64,000 nucleotides of DNA from Arenibacter algicola (GCF_000733925.1 NZ_JPOO01000003.1:2852001-2916000), one strand, 5' to 3'. Counted from the first letter of the stretch, positions 34,386 to 44,738 are shown. Notes: generated by a model not told the origin, from the sequence alone. Made by a program: numbers and translations.

Positions 34386-34393
34386 TATCTTTG
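34386..34393 (+). promoter_or_regulatory. -7 promoter box of lepA
   Basis: TATCTTTG matches TAnnTTTG exactly and implies an mRNA leader of about 105 nt before lepA. No matching -33 element was identified. Confidence 0.4.
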
Positions 34394-34500
34394 CAGTTGC
34401 TTTGATCAGCATTAGATTACGATGAAATGCCGATCACGGGAAAAGGGATACTGAAACGAATTTTTTTAGCGCAAATTCAGTACCAGTAAATTAGGCATAC

Positions 34501-36297
34501 ATGAAAAACATACGGAATTTCTGCATTATTGCACATATTGATCACGGCAAGAGTACTTTGGCCGATAGGTTATTGGACTTTACCGGTTCGGTAACGGAAA
34601 GGGAAAAGCAGGACCAGCTATTGGATAGTATGGATCTTGAACGAGAGCGAGGGATCACCATTAAGAGCCATGCCATACAAATGGATTATGAGCACGAGGG
34701 CGAAAAATATGTACTCAATCTTATAGATACCCCGGGACACGTGGATTTTTCCTATGAAGTATCGCGTTCCATAGCGGCCTGTGAGGGTGCCTTATTGGTA
34801 GTGGACGCAGCGCAGAGCATACAGGCACAGACCATTTCAAATCTTTACTTGGCTTTGGAGAACGATCTGGAAATTATTCCTGTATTGAACAAAGTAGACC
34901 TTCCCAGTGCGAACCCCGAAGAAGTTACCGATGATATTGTTGATCTATTGGGTTGCAAACCAGAGGACGTTATCCCGGCAAGTGCTAAATCGGGCCTAGG
35001 GATCCAAGAAATTTTGACCGCCATTATAGAACGTATTCCAGCTCCCAAGGGCAATCCCGATGAATCCCTACAGGCTTTGGTATTCGACTCCGTATACAAT
35101 CCATTCAGGGGGGTAGAAACCTATTTCAGGGTTATTAACGGGGAAATAAAAAAGGGTCAAAAAATAAAATTCGTCGCCACCGATAAAAACTATTACGCTG
35201 ATGAGGTGGGTACCCTAAAACTGGTACAACATCCCAAACAAAGTATAAAGGCCGGAGATGTAGGCTATCTCATTACTGGTATAAAGGATGCCAGGGAAGT
35301 AAAAGTAGGGGACACCATAACAGATGCTGCGAGCCCTACCAAGAACCCAATTGGTGGTTTTGAAGATGTTAAGCCCATGGTATTCGCCGGTATCTATCCT
35401 GTAGATACGGAAGATTATGAAGAACTGCGCTCCTCCATGGAAAAATTGCAATTAAATGATGCTTCTTTGGTATTTACACCGGAAAGCAGTGCAGCCCTTG
35501 GGTTTGGTTTTCGTTGTGGTTTCTTGGGAATGCTGCACATGGAAATCATCCAAGAACGTTTGGAACGGGAGTTCGACATGACGGTGATCACCACCGTACC
35601 CAACGTAAGCTACCATGCGTTTACCCGTAAGAATCCGGAAGAGCCCATTATAGTGAATAATCCATCCGATCTACCGGATCCATCTACCTTAGATCACGTA
35701 GAAGAACCGTACATAAAGGCAACGATTATCACCAAAGCCGATTTTGTTGGAAATGTTATGTCCTTATGTATTGATAAAAGAGGACAGATTACCAATCAAA
35801 CCTATTTAACTACAGAAAGGGTAGAATTGAATTTTGATATGCCCCTGGCAGAAATTGTATTCGATTTTTATGATAGGCTAAAAACAGTTTCCAAAGGATA
35901 TGCCTCCTTTGATTATGCACCAATTGGTATGCGCACCTCCAAATTGGTAAGGGTAGACATATTGCTCAACGCACAACCTGTAGATGCCCTGTCCGCCTTA
36001 ATACATGCAGACAACGCTGCCAACATTGGAAAAAAAATGTGCGAGAAGCTTCGCGAACTGATCCCAAGGCAACAATTTGATATTCCTATCCAAGCCGCAA
36101 TAGGGGCCAAAATTATTTCCAGGGAAACTATTAAAGCCTTAAGAAAGGATGTAACCGCCAAATGTTATGGAGGTGATATCTCTCGAAAGAGAAAATTGTT
36201 GGAAAAGCAAAAGAAGGGTAAAAAACGTATGCGTCAGGTTGGAAACGTAGAAATACCCCAGCAGGCATTTATGGCTGTTCTTAAGCTGAACGATTAA
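34501..36297 (+). CDS. lepA: Elongation factor 4 (LepA), ribosomal back-translocation GTPase
   Basis: 598 residues, the usual length. GTPase motifs are AHIDHGKSTLADRLL (G1, about 10-24), ERERGITIKSHAIQM (switch I), DTPGHVDFSYEVSRS (G3), NKVDLPSANPEEV (G4) and SAKSGLGI (G5). Domain IV and the LepA-specific C-terminal domain follow, with CYGGDISRKRKLLEKQKKGKKRMRQVG. It promotes back-translocation or late 30S maturation on the membrane-associated ribosome pool. Single gene, not in an operon with its neighbours. Confidence 0.98.
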   Translation: MKNIRNFCIIAHIDHGKSTLADRLLDFTGSVTEREKQDQLLDSMDLERERGITIKSHAIQMDYEHEGEKYVLNLIDTPGHVDFSYEVSRSIAACEGALLVVDAAQSIQAQTISNLYLALENDLEIIPVLNKVDLPSANPEEVTDDIVDLLGCKPEDVIPASAKSGLGIQEILTAIIERIPAPKGNPDESLQALVFDSVYNPFRGVETYFRVINGEIKKGQKIKFVATDKNYYADEVGTLKLVQHPKQSIKAGDVGYLITGIKDAREVKVGDTITDAASPTKNPIGGFEDVKPMVFAGIYPVDTEDYEELRSSMEKLQLNDASLVFTPESSAALGFGFRCGFLGMLHMEIIQERLEREFDMTVITTVPNVSYHAFTRKNPEEPIIVNNPSDLPDPSTLDHVEEPYIKATIITKADFVGNVMSLCIDKRGQITNQTYLTTERVELNFDMPLAEIVFDFYDRLKTVSKGYASFDYAPIGMRTSKLVRVDILLNAQPVDALSALIHADNAANIGKKMCEKLRELIPRQQFDIPIQAAIGAKIISRETIKALRKDVTAKCYGGDISRKRKLLEKQKKGKKRMRQVGNVEIPQQAFMAVLKLND

Positions 36298-36402
36298 AAA
36301 AAGGAACGTCCTTAACGTCTAAAACAGGGTGTATAAAGAGGGTGTAGTACCTTGGGTCACCGCTCCAATTAGTTATCCATAGCCCTTCATAACAGGCTAG
36401 GA

Positions 36403-37869
36403 CTATCCAGCGGTTTCCCTCTTCCGTCTTACCAATAACAATCCTAAAATAGTAAGCCCGGCATTGACGGCTATATTGATGAATCCAAAGTCGAAATTAA
36501 AGGATTGGGCAAAGTAGACACTCAGTAAATAGGTAAGTACTGGAGCCATAACACATATAAGGGGCACCCATTTGTCCTTAACTGCAATCTTGGTAAACAT
36601 CCCCAACATATAAAGACCAAGCAGCGGGCCATAGGTATACCCAGCTACTTTGAATATAAGCGATACCACATCTCCCCTACTGTTGGCGAATAACATAATT
36701 ATTAGAAATAACACCCCTGAAAAACCGAGTAGGACCCAGTTCTTAAGCCTTTTTTTATCAGCACTGGATTTATGTGAAATATCCAAAAAATCATAGGTAA
36801 AAGAAGTGGTTAGGGCGGTCAGGGAAGAATCCACACTGGAAAATGACGCCGCTATTATTCCCAATAAAAAACTGATTCCCGCAAAAACACCGAGATGGTT
36901 CAATGCTAGATCTGGAAATAGGTTGTCCGTATCCAAAAGCGCACCGTTTTCGCCTACGGCCAAAGCAATACCATTATTCTCCGCATAAATATATAATAGG
37001 ATTCCCAATCCCAAAAACAGGAATTGGGTTATGGCCAAAATTAAACTGTAGGTCAAAGTGTTCTTTTGTGCATCCCATTGATTCTTACAGGTCAATGTTT
37101 TTTGCATCATGTTCTGATCCAAACCTATCATGGCAATGGCCACAAGAATACCGGCAATAAACTGTTTGAAAAAATTATTGCTCGATTTGTTTTCCCAATT
37201 AAACACTTCAAAATACTTATGTTCCGTAACCTGTTGTATGGCCCCTGAAAACGACAGATTTAAGGAGGTAGTGATGGTATAGATCGTAATTATGGCTCCA
37301 AGGACCAAGAAGGTCGTTTGCAAGGTATCTGTCCAAACAATGGTCTTTATTCCGGACTTATTGGTATACAGCCAAACCAACAGCAAGATGATGATAACCG
37401 TTATGGGAAATGGAATATTCAGCTTATCAAATAATGCAAATTGAAGAATTTTTGAGGCCAACAATAGCCTAAGTGCAGCTCCAAAGGATTGTGAAACCAA
37501 AAAGAACAATGACCCCGTCTTATAAGTTTTTACGCCATATCGTTGATCCAAATAGCCATAAATGGAAACCAACCTTAATCTATAGTACAACGGAATCAGG
37601 ACAAAGGTAATGAAGAGATAGCCTACGACATTCCCTAGAATAAATTGGTAGAAATAGAAATTGTTATTGCCTACCATTCCAGGAAGCGATACAAAGGTTA
37701 CTCCTGAAAGTCCGGCGCCCACCATTCCAAAGGCCACCAAAAACCAGGGCGATTGCCGGTCCCCTGTAAAATAAGACTCGTCACTTCTATTTCTTGAAGT
37801 GAAATACGAAATGGTCATTAACAAAACAAAATAAATGGAAATGATCGCTAAAACTAGAAGTGGATTCAA
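36403..37869 (-). CDS. Sodium:solute symporter family transporter
   Basis: 488 residues with about 13 membrane helices. The SSS family signature is visible near the N-terminus (FTGDRQSPWFLVAFGMVGAGLSGVTFVSLPG) and midway (GLDQNMMQKTLTCKNQWDAQKN, SSVDSSLTALTTSFTYDFL, where serines of the Na2 site are expected). Members import sugars, amino acids, vitamins or sialic acid with sodium. I see nothing that fixes the substrate. Monocistronic, with 104 bp to lepA and 110 bp to the antiporter gene. Confidence 0.88.
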   Translation of the reverse strand: MNPLLVLAIISIYFVLLMTISYFTSRNRSDESYFTGDRQSPWFLVAFGMVGAGLSGVTFVSLPGMVGNNNFYFYQFILGNVVGYLFITFVLIPLYYRLRLVSIYGYLDQRYGVKTYKTGSLFFLVSQSFGAALRLLLASKILQFALFDKLNIPFPITVIIILLLVWLYTNKSGIKTIVWTDTLQTTFLVLGAIITIYTITTSLNLSFSGAIQQVTEHKYFEVFNWENKSSNNFFKQFIAGILVAIAMIGLDQNMMQKTLTCKNQWDAQKNTLTYSLILAITQFLFLGLGILLYIYAENNGIALAVGENGALLDTDNLFPDLALNHLGVFAGISFLLGIIAASFSSVDSSLTALTTSFTYDFLDISHKSSADKKRLKNWVLLGFSGVLFLIIMLFANSRGDVVSLIFKVAGYTYGPLLGLYMLGMFTKIAVKDKWVPLICVMAPVLTYLLSVYFAQSFNFDFGFINIAVNAGLTILGLLLVRRKRETAG

Positions 37870-37979
37870 TACAGATGGATTAAATTATAACTTAAAGTAT
37901 TCTTTCTATTGGTACTATTTAACTTTTGATTATTGATGGGCCATTTTGGCTACATGCCCAAGTATTGCCACCTGGCCAC

Positions 37980-39830
37980 TTAAATTTTCTGTTTTTTAAC
38001 AGGCTTGTCAGCCTCCAATAACTTTCCAAGGTACACCAACTTACAGCCTTCTTTAATATCTTCAAAATTTTTGCTAAACGAAGAAATAATTTTTAGGTCC
38101 CCGTCCAAGGTCTTTATAAAAATTGGAACAATATCCTTATCCGCCTTAGTAATTTCTATGAGGCCCTCATAATGTTCCTTGCCCTTTAATTCTATTTCAT
38201 GAATTACAGGATTACTCCTAGCGGCTTCGGTCAGGGTAATAAAATCATCGGTATGGGAAAAAAGCCCTTCCATTGGGTTATTTTCCGGGTCGTTCATCTC
38301 ATCCGAATTTACCAGTCTAAATGAACCTTGTTCCCCAAACTGTTTCTTGAAAGTTTCTATGGCGTATTCGTTGATATCCGAATTACCGGTCAATGCCATT
38401 AAATATCCTACATCATTCAATTCAATATTATCTGTCAGAGCATCGGAATAAATGTTGGCTACAAAGGCTTCCAGACCAATATTTTTGGCCTTTTCTATAT
38501 TGTTTTGGTTATTGTCTATCAATACCACGTGTCTATTATTCTTCTTGAGATAACTGGCTATGAGCCTGGGCACCTTGGAGGCACCTATAATTAGAATACC
38601 TTCGGACTTTTCCAAGAATACCCCAAGCAATTTGGCCATAAACCTGGCGGTGGATGCATTGAGGAGTACGGTTCCCAAAACGATCATAAAGACCAATGGT
38701 GTAATATATTCCGCTCCCGGTTCCCCGCGCAAAATTAATTTGGAACCAAATAGTGATGCAATCCCTGCAGCAACGATCCCCCTGGGACCAACCCAGCTGA
38801 TAAACAATTTTTCCCTAAAATTAAGATTGGACCCCATGGTGCTCAAAAATACCCCCATAGGTCTTACCACAAAAACCACAATAGCAAAAAGTATTAGTGT
38901 ATTGGGGCTGTACAACAATTCCAGCTCGGGCAAATTCATACTTGCCGAAAGCAAAATGAAAAGCATAGATATTAAAAGTATACTAAGCGACTCCTTAAAA
39001 TAGAGCAACTCCTTAATATTGGGCAGTTGGGTATTTCCCATGACCATTCCCATAACCACAACGGCAAGTAGCCCCGATTCATGTGCAAAAAGTTCGGAAA
39101 TAACAAAAACCGAAAGTACTACGGATAAGGATACCACATTTAACAAATAATGAGGTACGTAATTCTTTTTTATAGCCAAGGTCAAAGCATGTGCAAAAGA
39201 GAAACCAAAGCTGAAACCTAATAATAGTACCTTTACAAATTCCAAAAGGCCGGTCTGTGTATATCCTTGACCTTCCCCGATACTTATAAACTCAAAGACC
39301 AATACCGCTACAAGGGCACCAATGGGGTCGATCAAAATACCCTCCCATTTCAAAACCGCGGACAGATCTTTTTTCAAAGGAATATTTCTAAGGATAGGGG
39401 TAATTACAGTTGGGCCTGTAACAATTATGAGTGCCGAGAACAAAAAGGAGATTTGCCAAGGCAAATCAAAAATAAAATGTGCTGCTGTACCTGCTAAAAA
39501 AAAGGTAACTGCACTACCCAAGGTAATCAACTTGGTAATAACCGGTCCCACTCTAGTTACCTCGGAACGTTTAAGGGTAAGTCCTCCCTCAAATAATATA
39601 ACACCTATAGCAAGGGATACAAAATGGTAAAGGCTCTCCCCTAAAAACAAACCCTCGCTCTTGTTCCAAATAGGTCTTATTAATTTAGTGCCGTCCTCTG
39701 TAAACAAAGTAGATATAGGCCCTACCAACAAACCTATAAGGATAAGTGGCAAAATGGCCGGTAATTTAAAGCGCCATGCCACCCACTGTGCAATGATACC
39801 AAGAACAATTATTCCCGCTAGTTCTACCAT
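37980..39830 (-). CDS. Cation:proton antiporter with C-terminal TrkA-N domain (CPA1-like)
   Basis: 616 residues from the ATG at 39830 (MVELAGIIVLGIIAQWVAWRF); an ATG at 39875 would add 15 unlikely residues. Twelve or so membrane helices form a Na+/H+ exchanger domain (GPTVITPILRN, WVGPRGIVAAGIASLFG). The C-terminal cytoplasmic part (about 400-540) is a Rossmann-type TrkA-N/RCK domain (EGILIIGASKVPRLIASYLKKNNRHVVLIDNN). It exchanges Na+ or K+ for protons under nucleotide control. A second antiporter of different family lies divergently to the right. Confidence 0.88.
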   Translation of the reverse strand: MVELAGIIVLGIIAQWVAWRFKLPAILPLILIGLLVGPISTLFTEDGTKLIRPIWNKSEGLFLGESLYHFVSLAIGVILFEGGLTLKRSEVTRVGPVITKLITLGSAVTFFLAGTAAHFIFDLPWQISFLFSALIIVTGPTVITPILRNIPLKKDLSAVLKWEGILIDPIGALVAVLVFEFISIGEGQGYTQTGLLEFVKVLLLGFSFGFSFAHALTLAIKKNYVPHYLLNVVSLSVVLSVFVISELFAHESGLLAVVVMGMVMGNTQLPNIKELLYFKESLSILLISMLFILLSASMNLPELELLYSPNTLILFAIVVFVVRPMGVFLSTMGSNLNFREKLFISWVGPRGIVAAGIASLFGSKLILRGEPGAEYITPLVFMIVLGTVLLNASTARFMAKLLGVFLEKSEGILIIGASKVPRLIASYLKKNNRHVVLIDNNQNNIEKAKNIGLEAFVANIYSDALTDNIELNDVGYLMALTGNSDINEYAIETFKKQFGEQGSFRLVNSDEMNDPENNPMEGLFSHTDDFITLTEAARSNPVIHEIELKGKEHYEGLIEITKADKDIVPIFIKTLDGDLKIISSFSKNFEDIKEGCKLVYLGKLLEADKPVKKQKI

Positions 39831-39970
39831 AAAAAAATTTGAAGCAAGATAAGTTTTAATATAGAAAAAATCCATCTAAGCTAAAAAAACCTTGGCTCCT
39901 CATTAAAAAATACCAGTTTTCCCTTTCCCGAATAGGCAATTCGTTCTAAAAAATAGGGTAAACTACCTAG

Positions 39971-40113
39971 GGGCAAGCCCAGAACCCAATAATAGGAATC
40001 GACCCAAGGGTCGAGGTATTGAACCTAGATCCCGCCGAAAAAGGCGGGATTAGTTCAGCTTGCAATTTTCAGTGCGTCTTACTGACTTCTCAAAATTGAG
40101 TTTCACTAATAAA
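39971..40113. repeat. Dispersed 143-bp intergenic repeat, copy A
   Basis: Nearly identical to 52366-52507 in the same orientation, with about ten scattered differences and one single-base gap. It contains several hairpin-forming segments: GGGCAAGCCC, CGACC...GGGTCG, CCCGCC...GGCGGG and CAATTTT...AAAATTG. It is not coding in any convincing frame. It may be a mobile non-coding element or a family of structured RNAs. It ends 73 bp before an antiporter gene. Confidence 0.8.
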
Positions 40114-40186
40114 GTTTCCCGTTTCTTTGGGATTAACCAATTTTTAGGTATTTTATCATCGGTTTTCCCACCAATAAATTACTACT

Positions 40187-41968
40187 ATGGTAGAACTGAA
40201 TATAGTAAACCTGTTGATGGTAATGGCCGCCGCTTGGCTTGGGGGGATTCTGGCCAAACGAATGGGTTTCCCAGCTATTTTAGGCGAACTTTTGATTGGA
40301 ATAATATTGGGTCCCGCTTTGTTGGCCGTACTGGAAACTTCAGCTGACCTAGACATTTTGGCTGAAGTGGGAATACTTTTCCTTATGGCCTATATTGGCA
40401 TGGAAATAAACTTTAAGGATTTGGGCAAAGCCTCATGGGCAGGCCTACTTGCTGCCGTTGGTGGATTCGTAGTTCCTTTTGCCCTTGGCTATTACACCAT
40501 TTTGCATTTTGGGGGCACCCATATAGCCGGACTCTTTGTAGGTATTGCCGTTGGGGTAACTTCCTTGGCCACCAAGAGTAGAATTCTCGTAGACCTTAAA
40601 CTACTGGATACCCGAATAGCCTATGTGCTTATGGCGGGCGCATTAATATCGGACACCTTGGCCCTTATCATTTTTGCCGGAATTATTGGTTATGTAGAAG
40701 CCGGGAGTATTGATACTGCAGGTCTAGTCTGGGTGGCCGGGAAGGCAATTCTATTTTTCTTCATTGCCCTTTTAATCGGTATCTATTTGTTTCCTCTTTT
40801 GGGCAAATTATTAACAAAGGCCAAGCTAACAAGCCGCACATTGCTCTTTACCATTTTGATCATCATGGTGCTGGGTTTTTCAGAATTGGCCGAACTTGCC
40901 GGGCTACATGGTATTTTGGGAAGCTTTGTGGCCGGACTTTTTATAAGGGATAGTGTATTTTCCAGGCAAATTCTCAAAGACGTTTCAGCTGTCTTTCATG
41001 ATATCTCCATCGGTTTTCTAGCGCCCATTTTTTTTGTAACCGCCGGCTTTCATGTTACTTTGGATGTCTTTCAGACCGACCTGGCACTTTTGATATTGGT
41101 AATTACGGGTGCCGTGGTAGGGAAAATACTGGGAACAACACTTTTTTATCTACCCAGCGGATACGGTTGGCGCGAAGGGTTCACTATTGGTACCGGTATG
41201 AACGGAAGGGGGGCCGTAGAAATAATTATTGCAGGAATAGGTCTTCAGATGAACATTATTTCGCAGGAAATATTTTCAATATTGGTGTTTATGGCCATTT
41301 CAACTACCCTTACGGTGCCGGTGTTCCTAACTTGGACCACCAATTGGCTCAAAAAGCGCGGGGAACTGGTAAAACAGGACGCGAGAAATGGTTACCTGAT
41401 ACTTGGTGCAAATCCCTTGGGACTATACATAGCCAAGCAACTGGCCGAACAGAACGAAGTAATCCTCATAGATTATAACAAGGATTTAGTAAACGAAGCC
41501 AATGCCCAAGGGGTAAAAGCAATCTATGGAAACGGCCTTAGGGAGGACACGTTCGAAGAGGCGAACGCCTTAAATAAAAATACCTTTATAGCACTAACGG
41601 GCAACAGTGAAATTAATCTTCTTTCAGCACAATTGGCCTACAACTCCTTTTATATCCCGAACAGAATAGTACTGGTCTCCCCAGTTGAAAATGGGGTAGG
41701 CCTAAATCTATTGGAGCACATGGATGCCTCTTCCTTGTTTGCCAACAAAACCGATATGGTACCGTGGTCCTACAAAATAAGCACTAACAATTTTGAAGAA
41801 AAGTTAGAAAAAATAGAAAAGGAAATCTCTACAAGAAATTGGTTTAAAAACAATGCTAAAAACAAGGACATCCTACCCATTTTAATTCTGGATGAAAATG
41901 GCATAAAGCGACCATTTCATTACAAGGACATTATAAAACCTAAAGAAAGTGTTGTTTACCTCCAATAA
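40187..41968 (+). CDS. CPA2 cation:proton antiporter (KefB-like) with TrkA-N domain
   Basis: 593 residues. The N-terminal exchanger domain has about 12-13 helices, with GFPAILGELLIGIILGP, FLAYIGMEI-type FLMAYIGMEI (helix 3), GVTSLATKSRIL, HGILGSFVAGLF and NGRGAVEIII. The C-terminal TrkA-N domain (about 405-520) begins NGYLILGANPLGLYIAKQLAEQNEVILIDYN. It probably extrudes K+ or Na+. The start ATG follows the dispersed repeat by 73 bp. It is divergent from the CPA1-like gene at 37980-39830. Confidence 0.9.
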   Translation: MVELNIVNLLMVMAAAWLGGILAKRMGFPAILGELLIGIILGPALLAVLETSADLDILAEVGILFLMAYIGMEINFKDLGKASWAGLLAAVGGFVVPFALGYYTILHFGGTHIAGLFVGIAVGVTSLATKSRILVDLKLLDTRIAYVLMAGALISDTLALIIFAGIIGYVEAGSIDTAGLVWVAGKAILFFFIALLIGIYLFPLLGKLLTKAKLTSRTLLFTILIIMVLGFSELAELAGLHGILGSFVAGLFIRDSVFSRQILKDVSAVFHDISIGFLAPIFFVTAGFHVTLDVFQTDLALLILVITGAVVGKILGTTLFYLPSGYGWREGFTIGTGMNGRGAVEIIIAGIGLQMNIISQEIFSILVFMAISTTLTVPVFLTWTTNWLKKRGELVKQDARNGYLILGANPLGLYIAKQLAEQNEVILIDYNKDLVNEANAQGVKAIYGNGLREDTFEEANALNKNTFIALTGNSEINLLSAQLAYNSFYIPNRIVLVSPVENGVGLNLLEHMDASSLFANKTDMVPWSYKISTNNFEEKLEKIEKEISTRNWFKNNAKNKDILPILILDENGIKRPFHYKDIIKPKESVVYLQ

Positions 41969-42084
41969 TTAAACAACAAAGATAAATTGCTGATAAAGTG
42001 TTAAAAAACCACTAATAAAACCAAGTTTCAAGAAATATCCCTAGTGCTTTTGTTAATTTGCACCTTCTTTACACTAGGTTATCT

Positions 42085-42945
42085 ATGAAATTATACCCTA
42101 TTGAATCTGGAAATTTTAAGTTGGATGGAGGGGCCATGTTCGGTGTGGTACCAAAATCAATATGGAACAGGACCAATCCGGCAGATTCAAATAATATGAT
42201 CGATATGGCCGCAAGATGTCTGTTGATAGAGAATGGCGATCGACTTACCCTAATCGATACAGGGATGGGCAATAAACAATCCGACAAATTCTTTGGGTAT
42301 TATTATAGATGGGGGGAGCATTCCTTGGATAAATCCCTAAAAAAGTACGGCTTTCACAGGGATGATATTACAGACGTTTTCCTGACCCATTTACATTTCG
42401 ACCATTGCGGGGGAAGCATACAATGGAACAAGGATAGAACCGGCTATGAACCCGCTTTTAAAAATGCCGTTTTTTGGACCAACGAGGCTCATTGGCAATG
42501 GGCAACAGAGCCCAATCCAAGGGAAAAGGCCTCCTTTCTTAAGGAAAACTTATTGCCCATGCAGGAAAGTGGACAGTTGCGATTTGTTGAAAGAACGGAA
42601 AACCCTTTCGCGGAAAAATCGGAATTGGATTTTGGAATTTTGTTTGTGAACGGACATACGGAAAAACAAATGATACCGCATATCCAATATATGGACAAGA
42701 CTTTGGTATTTGCAGCGGACCTACTCCCCACGGCAGGCCACATTCCCCTTCCATATGTCATGGGTTATGATACCCGTCCGTTATTAACACTTTCAGAAAA
42801 GGCCCTGTTTTTGGAAAAGGCCGTGAAAGACAATTATTATCTGTTTTTGGAACACGATGCCCACAACCAAATCTGTACCCTACAAACAACGGACAAGGGA
42901 ATACGTTTAAAAGAAATACATACCTTTGCCCAGCTTTTTGAATAA
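42085..42945 (+). CDS. Metallo-beta-lactamase-fold hydrolase
   Basis: 286 residues from the ATG at 42085 (MKLYPIESGNFKLDGGAMFG); the frame extends 9 codons upstream without family character. The zinc-binding motif is HLHFDHCGG, followed by a late His (GHTEKQ), Asp (AADLLPT) and His (LEHDAHNQ). This arrangement matches the quorum-quenching lactonase-like and general MBL hydrolase group. Substrate unknown. It is a single gene between an antiporter and a protease. Confidence 0.85.
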   Translation: MKLYPIESGNFKLDGGAMFGVVPKSIWNRTNPADSNNMIDMAARCLLIENGDRLTLIDTGMGNKQSDKFFGYYYRWGEHSLDKSLKKYGFHRDDITDVFLTHLHFDHCGGSIQWNKDRTGYEPAFKNAVFWTNEAHWQWATEPNPREKASFLKENLLPMQESGQLRFVERTENPFAEKSELDFGILFVNGHTEKQMIPHIQYMDKTLVFAADLLPTAGHIPLPYVMGYDTRPLLTLSEKALFLEKAVKDNYYLFLEHDAHNQICTLQTTDKGIRLKEIHTFAQLFE

Positions 42946-43059
42946 TATGATCAATTGTAAACTCCTATATCTGGCAGACCATGGCTGCCTAGTACGCTTC
43001 CAAACGAAATTACCTGGAAATCTATTTAATAAGACATTCTAATCTAACACTATAAATAA

Positions 43060-44691
43060 ATGACACTAACTTTGAACAGAACTATTTTGGCCGTGTCGGC
43101 CTCTATTTTACTTTATGGCTGTGGCAGTACTGCCCTAGTTTCCACCCCAATTGAAAATATTGATACCCTACCCCTAAAAATATCGGAATTAACCGAGGCT
43201 CAAAAAAAGAATTGGGGACACACGGATTTGCTTACCGATACTATTCCAGGGATGAGCGTGGACAAGGCCTACGCCGAAATAATCGGAAATAAAAAAGGGG
43301 AAAAAGTAATTGTGGCCGTGCTGGATTCCGGAATGGACCTTACCCATGAAGACTTAGTGGATGTCCTATGGGTAAATAAGGGAGAAATTGCAGGAAACAA
43401 CAAGGATGATGACAATAATGGTTATATAGACGATATACACGGTTACAACTTTTTAGGGGAATCCTACAACGAGCAATTGGAAATGGCAAGAATTGTGGGC
43501 AAAAAATTAGGGGATGCCTCCTTACAGGCCAAGGCCAAAAGCGACCTTGACAAGGATTATCAAAAAGCCCTTCAAAACAAAGGACAGTACGAACAAATAC
43601 TCCAGGCAGTCCAAAATGCAGATGAAGAGGTAAAGGAGCTTCTTGGAAAAGATAGCTATACCAAAAAAGACCTGACCGAAATTAAAACGGAAGAGGAGAC
43701 CATGCAAAGAAATGTTAGTATCTTAATGCAAATGTTGAGCATAAAGGACACCATACCAGAAGTACTTTCAGAACTTAAAGATGGCATTAAACATTTTACC
43801 GATCAGCTAAACTATAATCTAAACGTAGATTTCGATGGCAGAAAAATGGTAGGGGATGATCCTTATAATTTTGACGATAGGGGCTACGGCAACGGAAATC
43901 CCAAAAACAGGGTCGATGATGAAAGTCATGGTACCCATGTTGCCGGTATTATTGCTGCAAAAAGAAATAACGGTCTTGGAGCCAACGGGGTTGCGGAAAA
44001 TGTAGAAATTATGAGCATCAGGGCAGTACCCAATGGAGATGAATACGATAAGGATATTGCTTTGGGAATACGCTATGCCGTGGATAACGGAGCCAAAATT
44101 ATTAACGGAAGTTTTGGAAAAGCTTACTCTCCCAATGCAGAATGGGTTTATGACGCCATTAAATACGCTGCGGACAATGATGTGCTTTTTGTTCATGCCG
44201 CAGGAAACTCCGGGGAAGATCTTGATGACCCAAATAATCCAAATTTCCCCAATGATCAAATCAACAATGGACCAGAAATGGCAGATAACGTAATAACCGT
44301 GGGCGCATTGACAAGCAAATATGGTTCCGAAATGGTTGCCTCATTTTCCAATTATGGCCTTATAAACGTAGACGTTTTTGCCCCTGGTGATGATATCTAT
44401 TCCACAATGCCCAACAATGAATACGATTTTCAGGGAGGTACTTCCATGGCCGCACCTGCAGTTGCAGGAGTTGCTGCCCTTGTAAGATCTTTTTATCCAA
44501 AATTATCAGCTTCCCAAGTAAAGGCAATATTGTTGAATTCCGGACTTACCACCAAATCGAAAGTAGTGGTAGATGGTGATGCCTCAAAGGCAATGGATTT
44601 TCAAAAAATCTCAAAATCAGGTAAAATGGTCAATGCATACAATGCCTTGATTATGGCCGATGCTGTATCCAGAGGGAAAATAAAATTATAA
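43060..44691 (+). CDS. Subtilisin-like S8 serine protease, lipoprotein
   Basis: 543 residues with a lipobox (ASILLYGC, Cys21). The catalytic triad is Asp89 (VAVLDSGMDLTHEDL), His290 (DDESHGTHVAG) and Ser462 (QGGTSMAAPAVAG). A helical, charged insertion of about 150 residues lies between Asp and His (about 140-275), longer than in simple subtilisins but common in flavobacterial S8 lipoproteins. It acts in the periplasm or on the outer membrane. It is followed by an M1 metallopeptidase on the same strand after 81 bp, which suggests joint peptide degradation. Confidence 0.92.
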   Translation: MTLTLNRTILAVSASILLYGCGSTALVSTPIENIDTLPLKISELTEAQKKNWGHTDLLTDTIPGMSVDKAYAEIIGNKKGEKVIVAVLDSGMDLTHEDLVDVLWVNKGEIAGNNKDDDNNGYIDDIHGYNFLGESYNEQLEMARIVGKKLGDASLQAKAKSDLDKDYQKALQNKGQYEQILQAVQNADEEVKELLGKDSYTKKDLTEIKTEEETMQRNVSILMQMLSIKDTIPEVLSELKDGIKHFTDQLNYNLNVDFDGRKMVGDDPYNFDDRGYGNGNPKNRVDDESHGTHVAGIIAAKRNNGLGANGVAENVEIMSIRAVPNGDEYDKDIALGIRYAVDNGAKIINGSFGKAYSPNAEWVYDAIKYAADNDVLFVHAAGNSGEDLDDPNNPNFPNDQINNGPEMADNVITVGALTSKYGSEMVASFSNYGLINVDVFAPGDDIYSTMPNNEYDFQGGTSMAAPAVAGVAALVRSFYPKLSASQVKAILLNSGLTTKSKVVVDGDASKAMDFQKISKSGKMVNAYNALIMADAVSRGKIKL

Positions 44692-44705
44692 CGGATAATA
44701 ATACT

Positions 44706-44738
44706 CAAGGGATAGCCTAAAATCATAGGCTGCCCTTG
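44706..44738. other. Stable hairpin between two peptidase genes
   Basis: CAAGGG..AGCCT and AGGCT.CCCTTG pair with an 8-nt loop in the 81-bp gap. There is no U-run on the plus strand, so it looks like a stabiliser or attenuator of the S8 transcript rather than a strong terminator. Confidence 0.35.

Noticed and set aside
38560..39003. A 147-codon plus-strand open frame inside the antiporter gene
   Set aside because: It is antisense to a strongly supported transporter gene, has no family character and is composed of reverse-complement membrane codons.
40060..40347. A 95-codon plus-strand open frame starting in the dispersed repeat
   Set aside because: It runs from the repeat into the antiporter gene in a wrong frame and has no counterpart in repeat copy B.
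43819..44259. A 146-codon minus-strand open frame inside the S8 protease gene
   Set aside because: It lies opposite catalytic-domain sequence including the active-site His and shows no recognisable domain; shadow frame.
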